A stretch of 64,000 nucleotides of DNA from Macrolepiota albuminosa (GCA_027475525.1 JAMWFC010000055.1:62001-126000); one strand, 5' to 3'. Counted from the first letter of the stretch, positions 9,791 to 21,440 are shown. Numbers and translations: made by a program. Notes: a model not told the origin generated them from the sequence alone.

Positions 9791-12700
9791 ATGTCCTCCC
9801 TCCCAGCAAATCCTCCTCCCCCTTGCAAAGAGGCTGGGTGTGGCTGCACCTCGTTTCTTCCCGATCCTACAGATTGTGCTTGTGGGCACAGCTTGTCTTC
9901 CCATCAAAATCTCCCACCGCGACACTGCCCTGGAAATTCATCGTCGCTTTTTCTTAATGTACGTTGTTTTTACTTTTAGGTTTTTTCTTCTGATTTCTTC
10001 CCTGATTGCTCTAGACAGAAAGTAATACCTATAGGAGTATGTGTAGTAATTGCGGTGAACCATATTTTCGCCACGTAATCTCGTCGACAAATAACATACC
10101 TTTGTGGACGCCACCAACGGCATCTGCCACAGTCGGCAATAATCCAAATACGACAGCCTCTGGTGCATTTCTCTGCATTGCATACTATACTGATATATGC
10201 TCATGCTTTTATATAGTGAATAACATGCGTGTTCAATCATATCAACGCCGTGGTTCAGCCCCGAGTCTTCTAGGTCCTTCACGAACTGCAGGTGTGAGTT
10301 CCAACCCCCTTCGAGTTCAGATACCCTCCACATCACGTCAGGCTCGGCATCAAAGTGTTCAAGCGCCTATTCGATCCACCTCACGCCGTGGACAAGTGTC
10401 TTCCAACAATAGTTCAAATTATCCTTCCACTCAATACTCGTATGTTGTTATTATTCATACTGAACCGGTAGGCTTTACAATCTTTTATTTAATTTTATTG
10501 TTCATCGGTATTCTAGCTATATGGGACACTGATGACCGAAAGTGGAGCTTTATTCAAGGATCTTCGCTGCCCGCTTTCTACCAAGCTTCAGTTTTTTATG
10601 AAACAAGCCAGAGATCTATGTCTTTGCTTCAATTTCGATGCGCATGCGTTGCCAAGTGATTACATTGCACCTTCGATGGATGAAGCACTTGCGTTACATT
10701 TCGTCACATACGGTTTCTCCTACAATGATATTTCACCCATGCCATCGCCTCTTCATGCCATACAAGAAATCTTACGCTACAAATGGAATTTTTTTCTTCC
10801 GAGACAGGCAGGACGAGGCGCTTCTTCTGCTCCATTGCTCCACATTCCTGGTCGGCCTTTGTCAGACCTCACTTTTCAAGATATAGAACAGCTTAGTTCG
10901 TGTCTTCCAGAGTACACCCCTCCTTCTACAAACGATGGATGTCGTCAGAAAAGCCGAAAACTTTTATTTATTTGTGCGGATATTCTTTATATTTATAATT
11001 ACTATTCTTATATAGTTTTAACAGTGCCAGCTTATCAAGTAATCGTTGGACCTTTGTTGCCTCATCAAACTCAAGGCAAACATGTTTGTTTAGCGACACG
11101 ATTGTGGGACCGCAGTCTCACTAAGGATCTTTTGGAAGATTCTATTACACCGAGCTGCAATAATTGTCTGCCAGCCATCTCAGAGTCTAGTTCCACGTCT
11201 CTCATCAATCATTTTCATGCTCAACCTTTACTGTCGACCAACATAATAGATTCTGCTTCAATCGATCCTGCATTATCATCAGCATCCGTTGACTCTGTTC
11301 CTGTCTCAACATCAGTTTCTCTCAATCTTTTTTCTACTTCAAATGCTGCATCCACGAGTTCTGTTGCTATTTCAACATCGGAATCTGTCAATTCTGGCTC
11401 TCCTTTTACTGCTGCATCTACGCATTTCTCCGCAATTTCAACGCCTTCTACTTTGCCCGCAGCATCGCCTACAGCATCGCCCACAGCATCGCCCACGATA
11501 TCTACATCCTCGCTCTCATCCATAGCTTCATCTCTGGCTTTATTTACGCCACCATCTACAGCCTCTTCCGCTAGCACTAGATCTTTTAGTGCTGTGTCTT
11601 CTGCTCTCTCCTCTCCGATAACTCTTTCATTCGCTCCTGCATCTTCTCATTCTACTGGTGATGCCGATTTTGGACAATATCTTTTATTCGAAGATGAAAG
11701 AGATCAAGACTTTATGGGGCCACTAGCTTTAGAGGACGAGTTTTTGCTCAAAGCCTCCACTGAAATCAAGGCTGGCGAAGCTTTGTTTGCTTGTCTTCAT
11801 GCATGCGTCCATTCTAAACCCACACCGGTTATTCCTGATGTTTCGATTGAAAATTGTTCGATGCGCGCCCTACTTAATTCTGTATTACATATAGAAATGT
11901 AAGTCAGCCTTTATTTGTTTAATAAATTCTTCTTATTTGTATATTTTTTTAGCGGTCGTGCTATTGGACAAGGTCCAGAACTGTCTGCATTTGCTAATAT
12001 GATAGAAGTCATGGTGAAAAATTCTCGCCATTGGTACCAAGTATCAGAAGACTACTTTTTTCTCCGACTTCAGGATTTACCTTGGTCCGACAATGATTTT
12101 ATGCTATTTCGAACATACGGGTTTGTGATTGCTTTGTCATTGTTACGAAAACATTCATCACTTCCAATTTCGCCACATCTTCTTCCTTTGCTTCTTCTCA
12201 ATTTTGAGACATCTGTTGATGTAAAACTTCTTTCGAAAATGTCTCCGAATGCTTTTAAACGATTAACAACATGGCCTCCTCAACGTATCGAGGATTTGAA
12301 GACAACAGCAGAGCCGATGATTATGCTGATTGACCACTTAAACTTAGAGGTGCAAGCTTTTTTTCTTTAACAAAATCTTCTTTCTGACTAAGTTTAAGCT
12401 TGCATTTATTCAAAACATTTTGCACAACCCTCAGTCTCAGCCCATTATCGACCGAATTGGCCAACAACTTAGAAATTCACTATTATTTGGAACTACCGAT
12501 GTGTCTCAAGATCTCAAGAATCATTCTGTTATTGTTGCTGTACAACAAGGCTTTGACATGGTCTTTTCTGCTAGTTCTAAAACAAAAATCGTTAAAATAT
12601 TTTTTTGTTTTTAGTTTTGATGATTTCTGACATATGTTTTTAAAGTTTTTTCACAGTGCTCATACAACAATTGCCGTCTGTTCATATATGCACTCCACTT

Positions 12701-13285
12701 CTTTCGTCAGCCATCCAGATCAGGTTATTATGCGCCTCAGCCTCTTGACATCAGAAAATCAAACTTCATCGACATCATCTGCAACTGAAGTTTTTGAAGG
12801 AATGTTTTTACGATCTGTATCGCGCTTTCTACGAGGCCTTGGTGTTCCTCAAGAAGATGCGGTTCCTAATTTTGAACCACCTTTGCCTGCTGAATTAATG
12901 CACCGAAGTCGACGTCTATTAATGGCAATGACAGGATCACCGCATATTCAATCTTCTCTGACTAAGTTATATGTGCGTCTTTCTTTAATAATCTTCAATA
13001 ATCTGATGATATTTTTTTTAGTTTCAATTCCCTCAAACATTTTCATCACATTTTTCTGGCCGAAATTATGGAGTATGTTTTAAAATTTAAGCTTTTCCAT
13101 TTCCAAAATTAATGGTTCATTAGCTTTGCGTCATTCACGTATGCACTACGACCATGGAGGTAGTACTAACTAATGATATTCGAGAGTTATTAAATGAAGA
13201 GTCTTTGGCTCAGCCAACTCATATGGCGACTCCATTTGACCACTGGTTCTACTGGTTGTTAGGTTCAGATTACAATGCAGTTTAG
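9791..13285 (+). CDS. Transposon protein: Cys-rich N-terminus, Ser-rich middle, possible HECT-like end
   Basis: Element-encoded gene with several introns. The first exon (ATG 9791) has clustered cysteines (CKEAGCGC, DCACGHSLSSH) and is joined by an intron to CSNCGEPYFRH, a likely zinc-binding module. A block near 10530-10920 (FDAHALPSDY, HAIQEILRYKW) precedes a long Ser/Thr/Ala tract (about 11220-11650). Then come RAIGQGPELSAFANMIEVMV, EDYFFLRLQDLPWSD and FRTYGFVIALSLL. The last exons carry IHVCTTTMEVVL and end FDHWFYWLLGSDYNAV. The late HxC(T) context and the preceding helical region look like a divergent HECT ubiquitin-ligase lobe, with that Cys as the candidate catalytic residue. This is inference from memory of similar basidiomycete proteins. 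It faces the transposase from the opposite end. Confidence 0.62.
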
Positions 13286-13428
13286 AAATAGAAGTAATTG
13301 TACTGTACTTAAATTTGCTATATGATAGCTTCAAATAAAAGTTGTAATGCGACAAAATTTTCTCGGATAACATAGCCAAAAGCCTACATAGTCGAAGAGT
13401 ACAAAATAAATACCATAGGCTACCACCA

Positions 13429-14351
13429 TCACGAAAGATCCGTTGAACCCTCTCCCTCAGCCAGAAAACGCAAACCTGCCTCCTTCATCGCCCCCACCTC
13501 TACATCGTCCTTATTCCAATCGCTTGTCATCTCCTACTCATTCTCAAACTCCACGTCAATTGTCAACTCTTGTGCCCCGTCACCAGTGTTCGTGAGCGGC
13601 GTGAACAAAGCCAGCAGGGGTTGTTGATATGAAGAGGGGTTGTGGGCAATTGGTTGCACCCAGCGTCGCTCATGAAGGCGCTTGCGTCGTTCCTGATCTT
13701 CTTCAATGCGTTTGAAGACTTCGTTGCATGGAAGTGGTGCATGGTGATGGTGGTGAGAGGAGGAAGCAGGCGAAGTTGAATCTAGGGCGGTTTGGCGGTC
13801 GTTGAGGCATGTGAGGACGTCGTCAGCCATTGATGACTCGTTGACTTCGCCAACTTCGTAATATCTGAAAGGAGTTTCAGAACATGATAGAGATTTGAGA
13901 AAACTCTCACTTGTCTCGTGCTGACGAGATTTGGAAGCCCTTGCCAGCCTTTTGGGACGACATTTTCGACGATTTTGCCCAGGTCGCGAGCAACGAAGTT
14001 CACATAGAGGTTTGATTCTCTGTCTTGACCCTTCGCACGCGTTTTGACGAGGAGACATGTCTCGCACAGGCTATCGAGGAAATAGAGGATGTTTATGCGT
14101 GAGTTGACTGCGCCCTAGAAATTCGTCAGGCTAGTATTGCGGTTGCTATCAAGCAACATACCTTCTGACACTCTTCAACAATACAGTCCCATAGATCTTC
14201 TCCGCATCCAGGGAAGTATTTAACGGCAAAACCGACTACTCTTTGTATCGACTGTTGAGACCTGCGCTACTCACGTTTTAGTGAAAATTATAGAGTACGA
14301 ACTGTTTACTGAGGCGTTCAGTCGTCTCATCCTTACTTCAAAAGGGTCCAT
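13429..14351 (-). pseudogene. CTK3 (CTD kinase gamma subunit) captured pseudogene
   Basis: Derived from Ctk3, a subunit of the kinase that phosphorylates the RNA polymerase II tail. The start MDPFEVRMRRLNAS at 14351 is followed by introns and by VVGFAVKYFPGCGEDLWDC, RINILYFLDSLCETCLLVKT and DLGKIVENVVPKGWQGLPNL. The C-terminal Ctk3 region is present (FKRIEEDQERRKRLHERRW). Two disablements are visible. A one-base shift between QRVIN and DDVLTCLNDR (near 13830) would end translation after ING. A TAG at 13534-13536 falls where a Trp codon is likely (FENE-stop-EMTSDWNKDD), and the frame then stays open to 13429. Introns are retained. It lies divergently beside the GCN1 fragment, so the two were probably captured as one genomic block. 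Confidence 0.8.
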
Positions 14352-14680
14352 ATTGAGGTCAAAAGCAAACTGTGAGGGATAAGATCAGCCACGAGGTTAC
14401 TGTTCAGGAAAGAAATCTTTTAACAAACAGGTCTCCAACAGTCAATAAGACGAATTCCCACAATCACTGAACGAAAAATTATTGACTCTAGCTTCTGTTC
14501 TCTTCACATTCCTGCTTCATCCTCGTTTAATCTGTCTAAAAGGGCGACTTTTGCGAAGCTCAAGAAGCAGGAGAAGTCCACTGGGTCTTTGAGCGGGGCA
14601 GAGATTCAATCGTGGATATCCGCAACAGTCATGGATGTGCACGTACCAATGGCTTTTTGTGGCAACGAGATCGGGTGTTA
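14352..14680. other. Captured segment of unknown origin
   Basis: The interval between the CTK3 and GCN1 remnants. Part of it is open on the plus strand (ATFAKLKKQEKSTGSLSGAE, then IQSWISATVMDVHVPMAF) and looks like protein-coding sequence from another gene. I do not recognise it. It runs straight into the GCN1 frame without an ATG. Confidence 0.45.
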
Positions 14681-16840
14681 GATGAGTGGCAAAGATCACT
14701 AGAATATGCTCAAGATACTCTATTAAGAACAAAGATGAAAGAAAGGGTGTTGTTTTTGCAGGACGAGCTGTTGTCGCTGGCGAAACATGCAGGTTCGTTG
14801 TGTGTTGCTGTACAAAACCTTGAATGACGAGTAGATTGTTTTAGACCTTTCTCTATCACAAATCATGGACGTGTTTAAGATACTAACACTGACTTACCCA
14901 CGATATCCTGACAACGCATCGCGAGATGCAGTCGAAGCAGTCGGCATGAAGTTGATAAGGAGGGACGAACTACGAGGGTTACCAGACGGCACGCCGAACG
15001 AAGTCAAGCTGGGCGTCACAGAGCAGATCCTCGGCTGGCTCTCGAACGAAGTTGTGCGTCTTGTTAAAACGCGGTTCTCGGTCAGAGCCAGATTCTGTCC
15101 TGATCCCGACGATCGCGCAATTTATACTCCCCTTCATTCTAGCTCGTACGCGTCTTCAGACCTGTTTGTACTTTTGAGTTGGTCCTGTGGAATATACACT
15201 ACCTGTGTCAACACAAATCCTGAATTTTCGTCCCTGAACGTTTGGCGCGTGCTTGTGGGATCGATGGCAACTTTGCTGGATATGATCAACGCCTCCGCAA
15301 AGGCAAAACAATCACTGGTGCATGGTGCTTTGGTACGCGTTAGACGTGCCCTGCGTTCGGTAAGAGAAGTTGGACGCGTGTTTCGCGTTGCATATCTTGA
15401 CAATTCGAGCAGGCCGGAGAGGAGATACCGACATTAATCAACACTTTGTTAGCCATCATGAAGTCGAGCCAGTCCCCGCTTAAAATGACGCTACTGCTCG
15501 GCGTCTCTGTTAGTGTTCTGGTACGACTGAAAAACGTCAATACTGAACCCTCCTTGCGACTTACTCAAGAACTAAAAGTAGGAGTCCTCCTTCCTTTTGA
15601 CAACTGTTTATTCACTCCAATCAGGACGAAATCATTGCTTCTTACTCGACCCACGTTTTGATGTCAAAAGTTGTGATTCCGGCCTACATATCCGTACGTA
15701 CACCTTTTAACCACCTTAAAATCCTGACGAAAACAGAACGCGTATAGCGATTTTATAAGTAACTTCGTGTCAGAGCAAGATTTCCTCCAGTCGATACTTC
15801 CGACGATCGAGAAGGCCGTGCTACGATCTCCCGATATTTCCTTGCCACGTTAGTTCACCTCTTCATCTAAAACTAACCGCTGACTCGAATACTAGTTATC
15901 TCCAGTTTCATCTCCGCCTACGCCCGCCCTCTCACCACGGATGTCTTTTGTCGTATCCTCACGCAGACTCTCAACAGCGCCAAATCCAGCAACCCCTCGA
16001 CCCGCGCGGGCGCCATTGAACTATTCAAAACACTCCTCCCTGCCAATGCTCCCTCGGAGTTTACTACGCACGCAGTCACCGAGCTCCTCGCCCTTCCAAA
16101 GACCGGAAAGACCACTGGGCCAGACCATCGTATTGTACTGTATACAATGGTCGCACATCTAGTCTCTGCCTCCCTCGTCCAGACCACGACCCCGCTTCTT
16201 GCGAAAGAGACGCATGAAGGAGCTACGGCAGTCCTTGCAGGCGCTCTCGCCTCGCACATAATATTCCTCCTCAAAGATCCCGCGTCGGGCACGGTGGCTC
16301 CTGAGACGACAGCACTTATCGCGAAGGAAATGGGTAACGTGAAGCCGGGGGTGCGTCGTGCGTTCTGTGTGCTGGCTGGTACGATCTTCGTCTGCGGGCT
16401 CGATTTTGGGGAGGATCAGGCACTAGGTTTCGCAAAGGCGATCGTGCCAGCGCTAGAAGGAAACTTGAAGAATGTTTCTGCGAATACGCTGAATGCCAGT
16501 GGGGGGCCTCTTGAGGCTTATATCGCGACAACGGTGCTGTTGGGTCCGCTCGCGAAGACCGGGAAGTTCAGTATGTTGCTACTTGTGTTGTTCCTGCACA
16601 GACTTATATGGGATTCTTCTTACTTTAGATGATCTCATTTCAAAGAATCCGGCGTTGACGTCGATAGCGTCTGGATCGACGAAAATTTCGTTCCTGTTGT
16701 GGGACAAGGTATATCAAAAGTTGAGCGACCCCATGGACGAGAAGTGGCTCTTGAAAGCATGAGAGGCGGCTTTGTTCTACTTCAAGAACGATTTCAACAA
16801 GAACGAGAATCTTCGGTGTGTTCTTTGGTTCGACAATCAC
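14681..16840 (+). pseudogene. GCN1 N-terminal fragment (captured)
   Basis: 5' part of GCN1, the ribosome-bound activator of the Gcn2 eIF2alpha kinase. It starts at DEWQRSLEYAQDTLLRTK without an initiator ATG. It continues over introns of 50-60 nt through LTYPRYPDNASRDAVEAVG, KLGVTEQILGWLSNEVVRLV, SDLFVLLSWSCGIYTTC, VGSMATLLDMI and GALVRVRRALRS, and on to ISKNPALTSIASGSTKISFL. After DEKWLLKA a TGA (16760-16762) replaces what the family suggests is an Ala codon, and homology resumes as EAALFYFKNDFNKNENLR before it stops. So this is roughly the first fifth of a protein of some 2,600 residues. It is truncated at both ends and carries a nonsense codon. Confidence 0.85.
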
Positions 16841-17114
16841 GCCAACAGCCAACAGACTTGAAATCGTAGAACACAGCTTCGGCCGGCCATGTGATCTGGC
16901 CCACCAAGAAGGGTCTCGATTGTAAGAGCATGTGTGTGTGAGGATGTGTCTGATGCAGTAGGTACATTTGGTAGAGAGAACAAATGAGCCGGGAAATGTT
17001 TATGGAGAAGAACGCTGGGATCTAGGGAGGAAAATGAAGGGACTGTCGTCGATTTCCACCAAACAAGCGCATGCTAGGATAGATCACAAATATACTATCA
17101 CACGCGGTTTCTCA
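16841..17114. other. Captured non-coding segment
   Basis: No gene seen. It joins the broken end of the GCN1 piece to the xylulokinase piece on the other strand and probably contains the ligation point between two captured blocks. Confidence 0.4.
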
Positions 17115-17590
17115 CCTGGGCGGCACCTCCAACGGATTTGATTCTCGTTAGGTCATGGTTTCGTGATAGTTTTTCGAGGATGAGGTCTATCAGCAGAAAT
17201 CACGTGAGTACGCTGATCCAAGATCACAATATACAAGATCGAATTCAGTTGAACGGACAAAAATTTTGGTTCCGTTTCAAACGAGAATGAACAGTCCAAT
17301 CATATTGACGGACTTACCAAGTCCTTTGATCCACATTTCTATTGGAGTCGTGTAGGCATCACCTGGATTTGTAAAGATTCCACCATGGGTTCTGTATGTC
17401 CTTGAGCATAAGTTATTATTGAAGCAAGAACGAGGACGTACTGGTATTCCGGTAGCTCTGTATCAAATTCCACACTTTCCACTCCAACAAGATCAAGACT
17501 CTCATCGACAATGGTCGCCCGCAGCTGGTCCGTAGCCAATTCGAATCCCAGGAAAAGGGCCTGCCCAGTTTTATGCACGGTCGGCATTGT
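17115..17590 (-). pseudogene. Xylulokinase 5' exons (captured fragment)
   Basis: First exons of D-xylulose kinase (FGGY family), which phosphorylates xylulose for the pentose phosphate pathway. Exon 1 reads MPTVHKTGQALFLGFELAT, with the family's N-terminal phosphate-binding strand, then DQLRATIVDESLDLVGVESV and FDTELPEYQ. After a 50-nt intron come THGGIFTNPGDAYTTPIEMW and IKGL. A third exon gives DLILEKLSRNHDLTRIKSVG, ending GAAQ at a normal splice donor. The rest of the kinase, including the second FGGY domain, is missing. It is fused upstream to an AGC-kinase fragment in one continuous frame. Confidence 0.85.
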
Positions 17591-18285
17591 TTTGAAGGAT
17601 GTGGTATCGTCGTCGTAATTTCTGGCGTGAGATGAGACAGGTAGGAGCGAGACGCGTGGTGATTTGATAATGAACGAACGAACGAAGTGCCAGCGCACGT
17701 CGTCCAGCCGATAACGGACTTTGTATTGTTCAAACGTTATCTGAAGGCGCATCTCGCCAGTGACAGGCTCGTTCTCGAATGGGTTTAGCCTGGAAAAGGA
17801 AATGTTGAGAGGATTGAGGGGGATGGTGGGAGGGACCTACTTGTACCACTGGTCGATGGTGTGGTTGTGTATGAGGACGGGTTTGACTTGGACAACTCCG
17901 AGGAAACCCTGGTCCTGGACAGAGCGGTCATAGACGTTGAAAGTGATGAGAGAATGCTCAGATGTGACATCGCTGGAGTTGGAATGAGCGATAAGAGATA
18001 TGGGGTGGGTCGAGAGATGGGCTTACAAGGAGACCTCGTGTTTCCAGACCAGCACAGGAACATCACAGCTGGCACAGGAAGGGGATAGAGATGCTCTCCT
18101 CCAAAAACGAAACCATTGGTTTGTGTGCAGAAGGCCCCCTAACGAGAAGATCCAGAAGTTGAAACAATAACTATGTAACTGTAAGTTCTTATTATATTGA
18201 CACAGACATATAGGAAAGACATACCTCAAGATTGTGCAAAGAGAGGACTTGGATATTATCAACCTGTAAAGACCAACGCCGCATC
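17591..18285 (-). pseudogene. AGC kinase C2-region fragment (captured)
   Basis: N-terminal C2-like region of an AGC-family kinase of the Ypk/Sch9 type. Segments in order are VPVLVWKHEVSF, an intron, DVTSEHSLITFNVYDRSVQD, QGFLGVVQVKPVLIHNHTID, QWYK, an intron, then LNPFENEPVTGEMRLQITFE and QYK. In family members this tail leads straight into the kinase domain. Here the sequence diverges after FEQYK (near 17725) and the frame runs on through about 50 unrelated codons into the xylulokinase start. No catalytic residues are present. The exact kinase subfamily is from memory. Confidence 0.7.
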
Positions 18286-18715
18286 AGGATACCAGGGCCC
18301 CAAGTCCCTTGATATCACACCGGGAGTTCCACTTTGGGGGCCGTTTCAGAGCGTTGGAAAACAGGGACAAGAAAGTTGAGTGCCTACCTTTATATACCCC
18401 TGTGGTCGTTAAACAATCAGTGATGGTTTAACGCAACTCTTGTTGACCAGCACGTGAGCTTGAGGAAGAGGCAAAGGTTTGGCAGCACGTTGCCAATGTT
18501 CAGACAAAACTTCGCCGCGGTCTTCGCTTTGTGCAGAGTCTTGCCGGCTCAGGCGTCGACCAATTAACCATGTTTCCTTGGTTGCTTCGTTGATCTTGGA
18601 AGGCGCGTTGGGTCGTGGTTTGGCGTTAGTCGGAGGAGAAGCTTTCGAGACTGACCTGGTATGTCGCGGCTGACTGAGATTTATGTCGGTTGTTCTCTTA
18701 ATGGTCTTGATCAGG
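18286..18715. other. Captured segment of unknown origin
   Basis: The minus strand is open for over 100 codons (PPTNAKPRPNAPSKINEATK, then ETWLIGRRLSRQD and LPLPQAHVLVNKS). Its composition looks protein-like, but I cannot place it in a family. It is probably another piece of host DNA carried by the transposon. Confidence 0.4.
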
Positions 18716-19135
18716 ACCTGGCAAAATGCACTTCCGAGAGACTTGATACCTTCTGTAAGTGGGTTGGTGTGGCAACCCTTCATAGTTTGGAGGTCGATGT
18801 CGTACCCGAGGAACTAAAAAGTGAACCCTTAAACCGTAAGTATTTCTCTGCCTTCCTCTCTAGGTCAACATTGAAACAGGTAGACAGTCCTGATTATTCG
18901 TGTTCTCTTGCGACTTCAAACGCTCTCAGAGCAGGTGCCGTTTGATGCCGCGACATTCTCATATGCATATCCTTTGCTAGGGCAAGTGTTACTTCAAGGC
19001 GGTATCTCAGCGGAAGAAGAAGATGCACTCGAACAAGTTGCACTTGCCCTTGCTATCATAAGATTCCACAGTGGCGAATGTCTGTTTCTCTCTTTGACAA
19101 TTTTCGTTCATCTAACTCTACTCAATCAAACAGTC
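18716..19135 (+). pseudogene. GCN1 internal fragment (captured)
   Basis: A second, separate piece of GCN1 from further along the protein than the 14.7-16.8 kb piece. It reads VATLHSLEVDVVPEELKSEP and LN, then an intron, then LIIRVLLRLQTLSEQVPFDA, ATFSYAYPLLGQVLLQGG and SAEEEDALEQVALALAIIRF, ending at HSGEC near a splice donor. The long middle section between the two GCN1 pieces is absent and is replaced by xylulokinase and AGC-kinase DNA. It therefore represents either a deletion in a larger captured GCN1 block or an independent capture. Confidence 0.78.
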
Positions 19136-19485
19136 GCTAACGCCGCATTTCCTTGGATGCAGACAATTGTCAGCCATTTCCGTGGAGGCCGCTGCCCTTT
19201 GCTTAGCTGTGTGTGGGCATGCCGATTTTGTGCTTTGAGCTGGCAGAGGAGAGAGGAGGGAGAAGAGCTGTGTGTAGCCATTGCGGATTGCATTGCGGCG
19301 CTTTTGCTCAGACATGATGTGGTTGAGACATTTCTGGGGCGAGGACAGGAGTGGGCGTGAGCGTGCAGAAGGTTTTTTGTCTGTGATAGGGACGGCGACC
19401 AGTGCTGTGAATGTGGATGTGGATGGCTCTGGATATGGGTATTTCTGGGCATGTTCGGAAGATAAAAGCCATTCTATTTTATGAT

Positions 19486-21268
19486 CTATTCAACAGTAAG
19501 TATCTCTGTAGCTATTGAGAGTGACTCTATCCAAAGAAGTCGTCGTGATTGCATATCTTGTAAGTGAACAATTGGCAGTTGGGCAGTGCGTGATTCAAAT
19601 AGTTCAAGTTTCTCAGGAGAGAAGGGACATCGAGGATCGAGAACCTCGACATGTGACAAGTGGTCAGGTTGAGAAAGAAGGAAAGGATTTGAAGAGTCTC
19701 CATCATCGACATTGTGAGCATTGTGGTGATTTCTGAGCTGAGGAATGTCAATATCACCCCAATCAATGCCAAAGCCCTCTAAACTGCCATCAATAGCCTC
19801 GTCAATATACAGCCCTCTTGAACCATTTTCTTGCATGCCATACACAAACATCTCTCTCGGGGAGCGATGACGCGCATTTCGACGTGCAAGAATATGGTGA
19901 TTCCAAACATCAGCCCATACTTCGAGATCGATGTTGATGGCGTCAAGAAACAGAAAATGCAAGAGCCAGATATGTGCATCATTGTCAATATTGAGCCCAT
20001 CGTGAACTTCCAGATAGCGAAAAAAGTCCTTCCACTTCTGGCCAACACCACGGGTAACATCAACCCATAATCGTTCAATGCGAATGTTGTGGACACTCCT
20101 ATAAGATATGCAATTGTTGAAAAGCAGCTTACAAAGAGATGATGTAGCGTACCTGCCCCAGATGTATGAGCCTCGATTCTGTCCCCGAATTTCCTCCATT
20201 CTAGCAGCAACTAAAAGATTTTCTGTGCCGTGATCACCACGTACGCGGCTAGGATATCCAAAGACTTCTGCAATGTCCTCAAACAGCCTGAGAACAGTCT
20301 CTGCACGGTTGTTGTTGTGTGCACGTATGCCCAGCAAAAGTCGAGAAAACCCATCAATAAAAGCATGGATGACAATTTTCCAACGGATAAGACCTATATT
20401 TCATGTCAATAAAAGACTGATTCTGTGATTGGCGTGCTTGCCATGTTGACCATCGTGATGCCAGAGTGAGTTTGGTCCAGGAACAGAATAGACACGGCGT
20501 TGAATGCGACGTGGGGCAAACATTGATGTAGTAGGGCCAATAACCCGATGATATGAGTCAATGATGCGCTGACGAGGAACACGTTCACCAAGATGGAGTA
20601 AATAGCCATCAATCATACGCCGTCCAAATGAAGGAAATTGCTCATAGATGTTAAGTATAACAGCATCGAGTTCTTGATCTGAAAGTTGTGATAAATCTGC
20701 TGAAATACCGGGAGCATACTGACGCCGGATTGATCCATCTGGCTGTTCATGTTGAGTGTATACAGGCGGACCAGGTTGTGAAAGCCCATATTCAATAAGT
20801 CTACGACGAATGGTTCGAGCACTGCATCCATAAAGGGTCGCAATTTCCTCATGAGTAGCACGTCCTGAGGATAGACGAGCAAGATCATCTGGTTTGATAT
20901 CAATACGTGGGCATCCAGGCTGTCCATTGGTTGCAGTATTACCGCCCAACGATGGAGCTGGAGCATCGGGATAATCTGTTGATAAAGTTGTAGCCTCATC
21001 TAGAGCAATTACCATGCGGTCAAGACTCTGTTGAATAATTCGATAATCCTCAGGTGTCAGAAAACGAGTATACTGCATAGAAATTAGTATTGTTGTATAG
21101 GAAAAAGAACAAAACACTCACTTGGTGCAAATTCTCATAGAACTGCAGGCAGAGTCTCTTCTGTTCTCCTAGTCGAGCTGCATCTCCCAGTTGGGTCCTT
21201 AGTGCCATGTCCACAGCCCGTCCCAACTCTTGGAAAGCAATCTGAATGTTGTCTGAAGGAATAGCCAT
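19486..21268 (-). CDS. DDE integrase-type transposase
   Basis: Probable transposase of the 11.9-kb element. The ATG at 21268 opens [21 protein letters not shown] helix-turn-helix follows ([20 protein letters not shown]), then a helical region ([14 protein letters not shown]) and the RNase-H-like core. The first Asp is in WHHDGQHG, the second in [13 protein letters not shown] and the Glu in [13 protein letters not shown], giving a complete DDE triad. Two or three introns are present; that after DGQHG begins with GC (gcaagc), an allowed GC-AG intron. The C-terminus (after PREMFVYGM) is acidic and unclassified. The core is of the rve/integrase type found in many basidiomycete genomes. It is transcribed inward from the right end. 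Confidence 0.85.
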
Positions 21269-21440
21269 GGAGTAGAAATGACGTGAAATAAATTTAGTCA
21301 AGCTTTCGAACTTCGATTTAGCCAAATCTTATGTAATACCAAGTTTGAATGCAAAGAGCATGGCAGCCTTACGTAACACCAAGTGTAAGAGCAAGAAACG
21401 ATCAACATATTCGCCTTTACAAGAAACAAGTTCAATTAAA

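Noticed and set aside
11461..11500. Short repeat acagcatcgccc as a regulatory array
   Set aside because: It lies within the Ser/Ala/Pro-rich coding tract of the transposon protein and keeps the frame.
13429..19135. The middle of the element as native host genes flanked by two unrelated transposon pieces
   Set aside because: The termini, the 6-bp duplication and the restored YCII frame require the whole interval to have been inserted, and every host gene in it is truncated or disabled.
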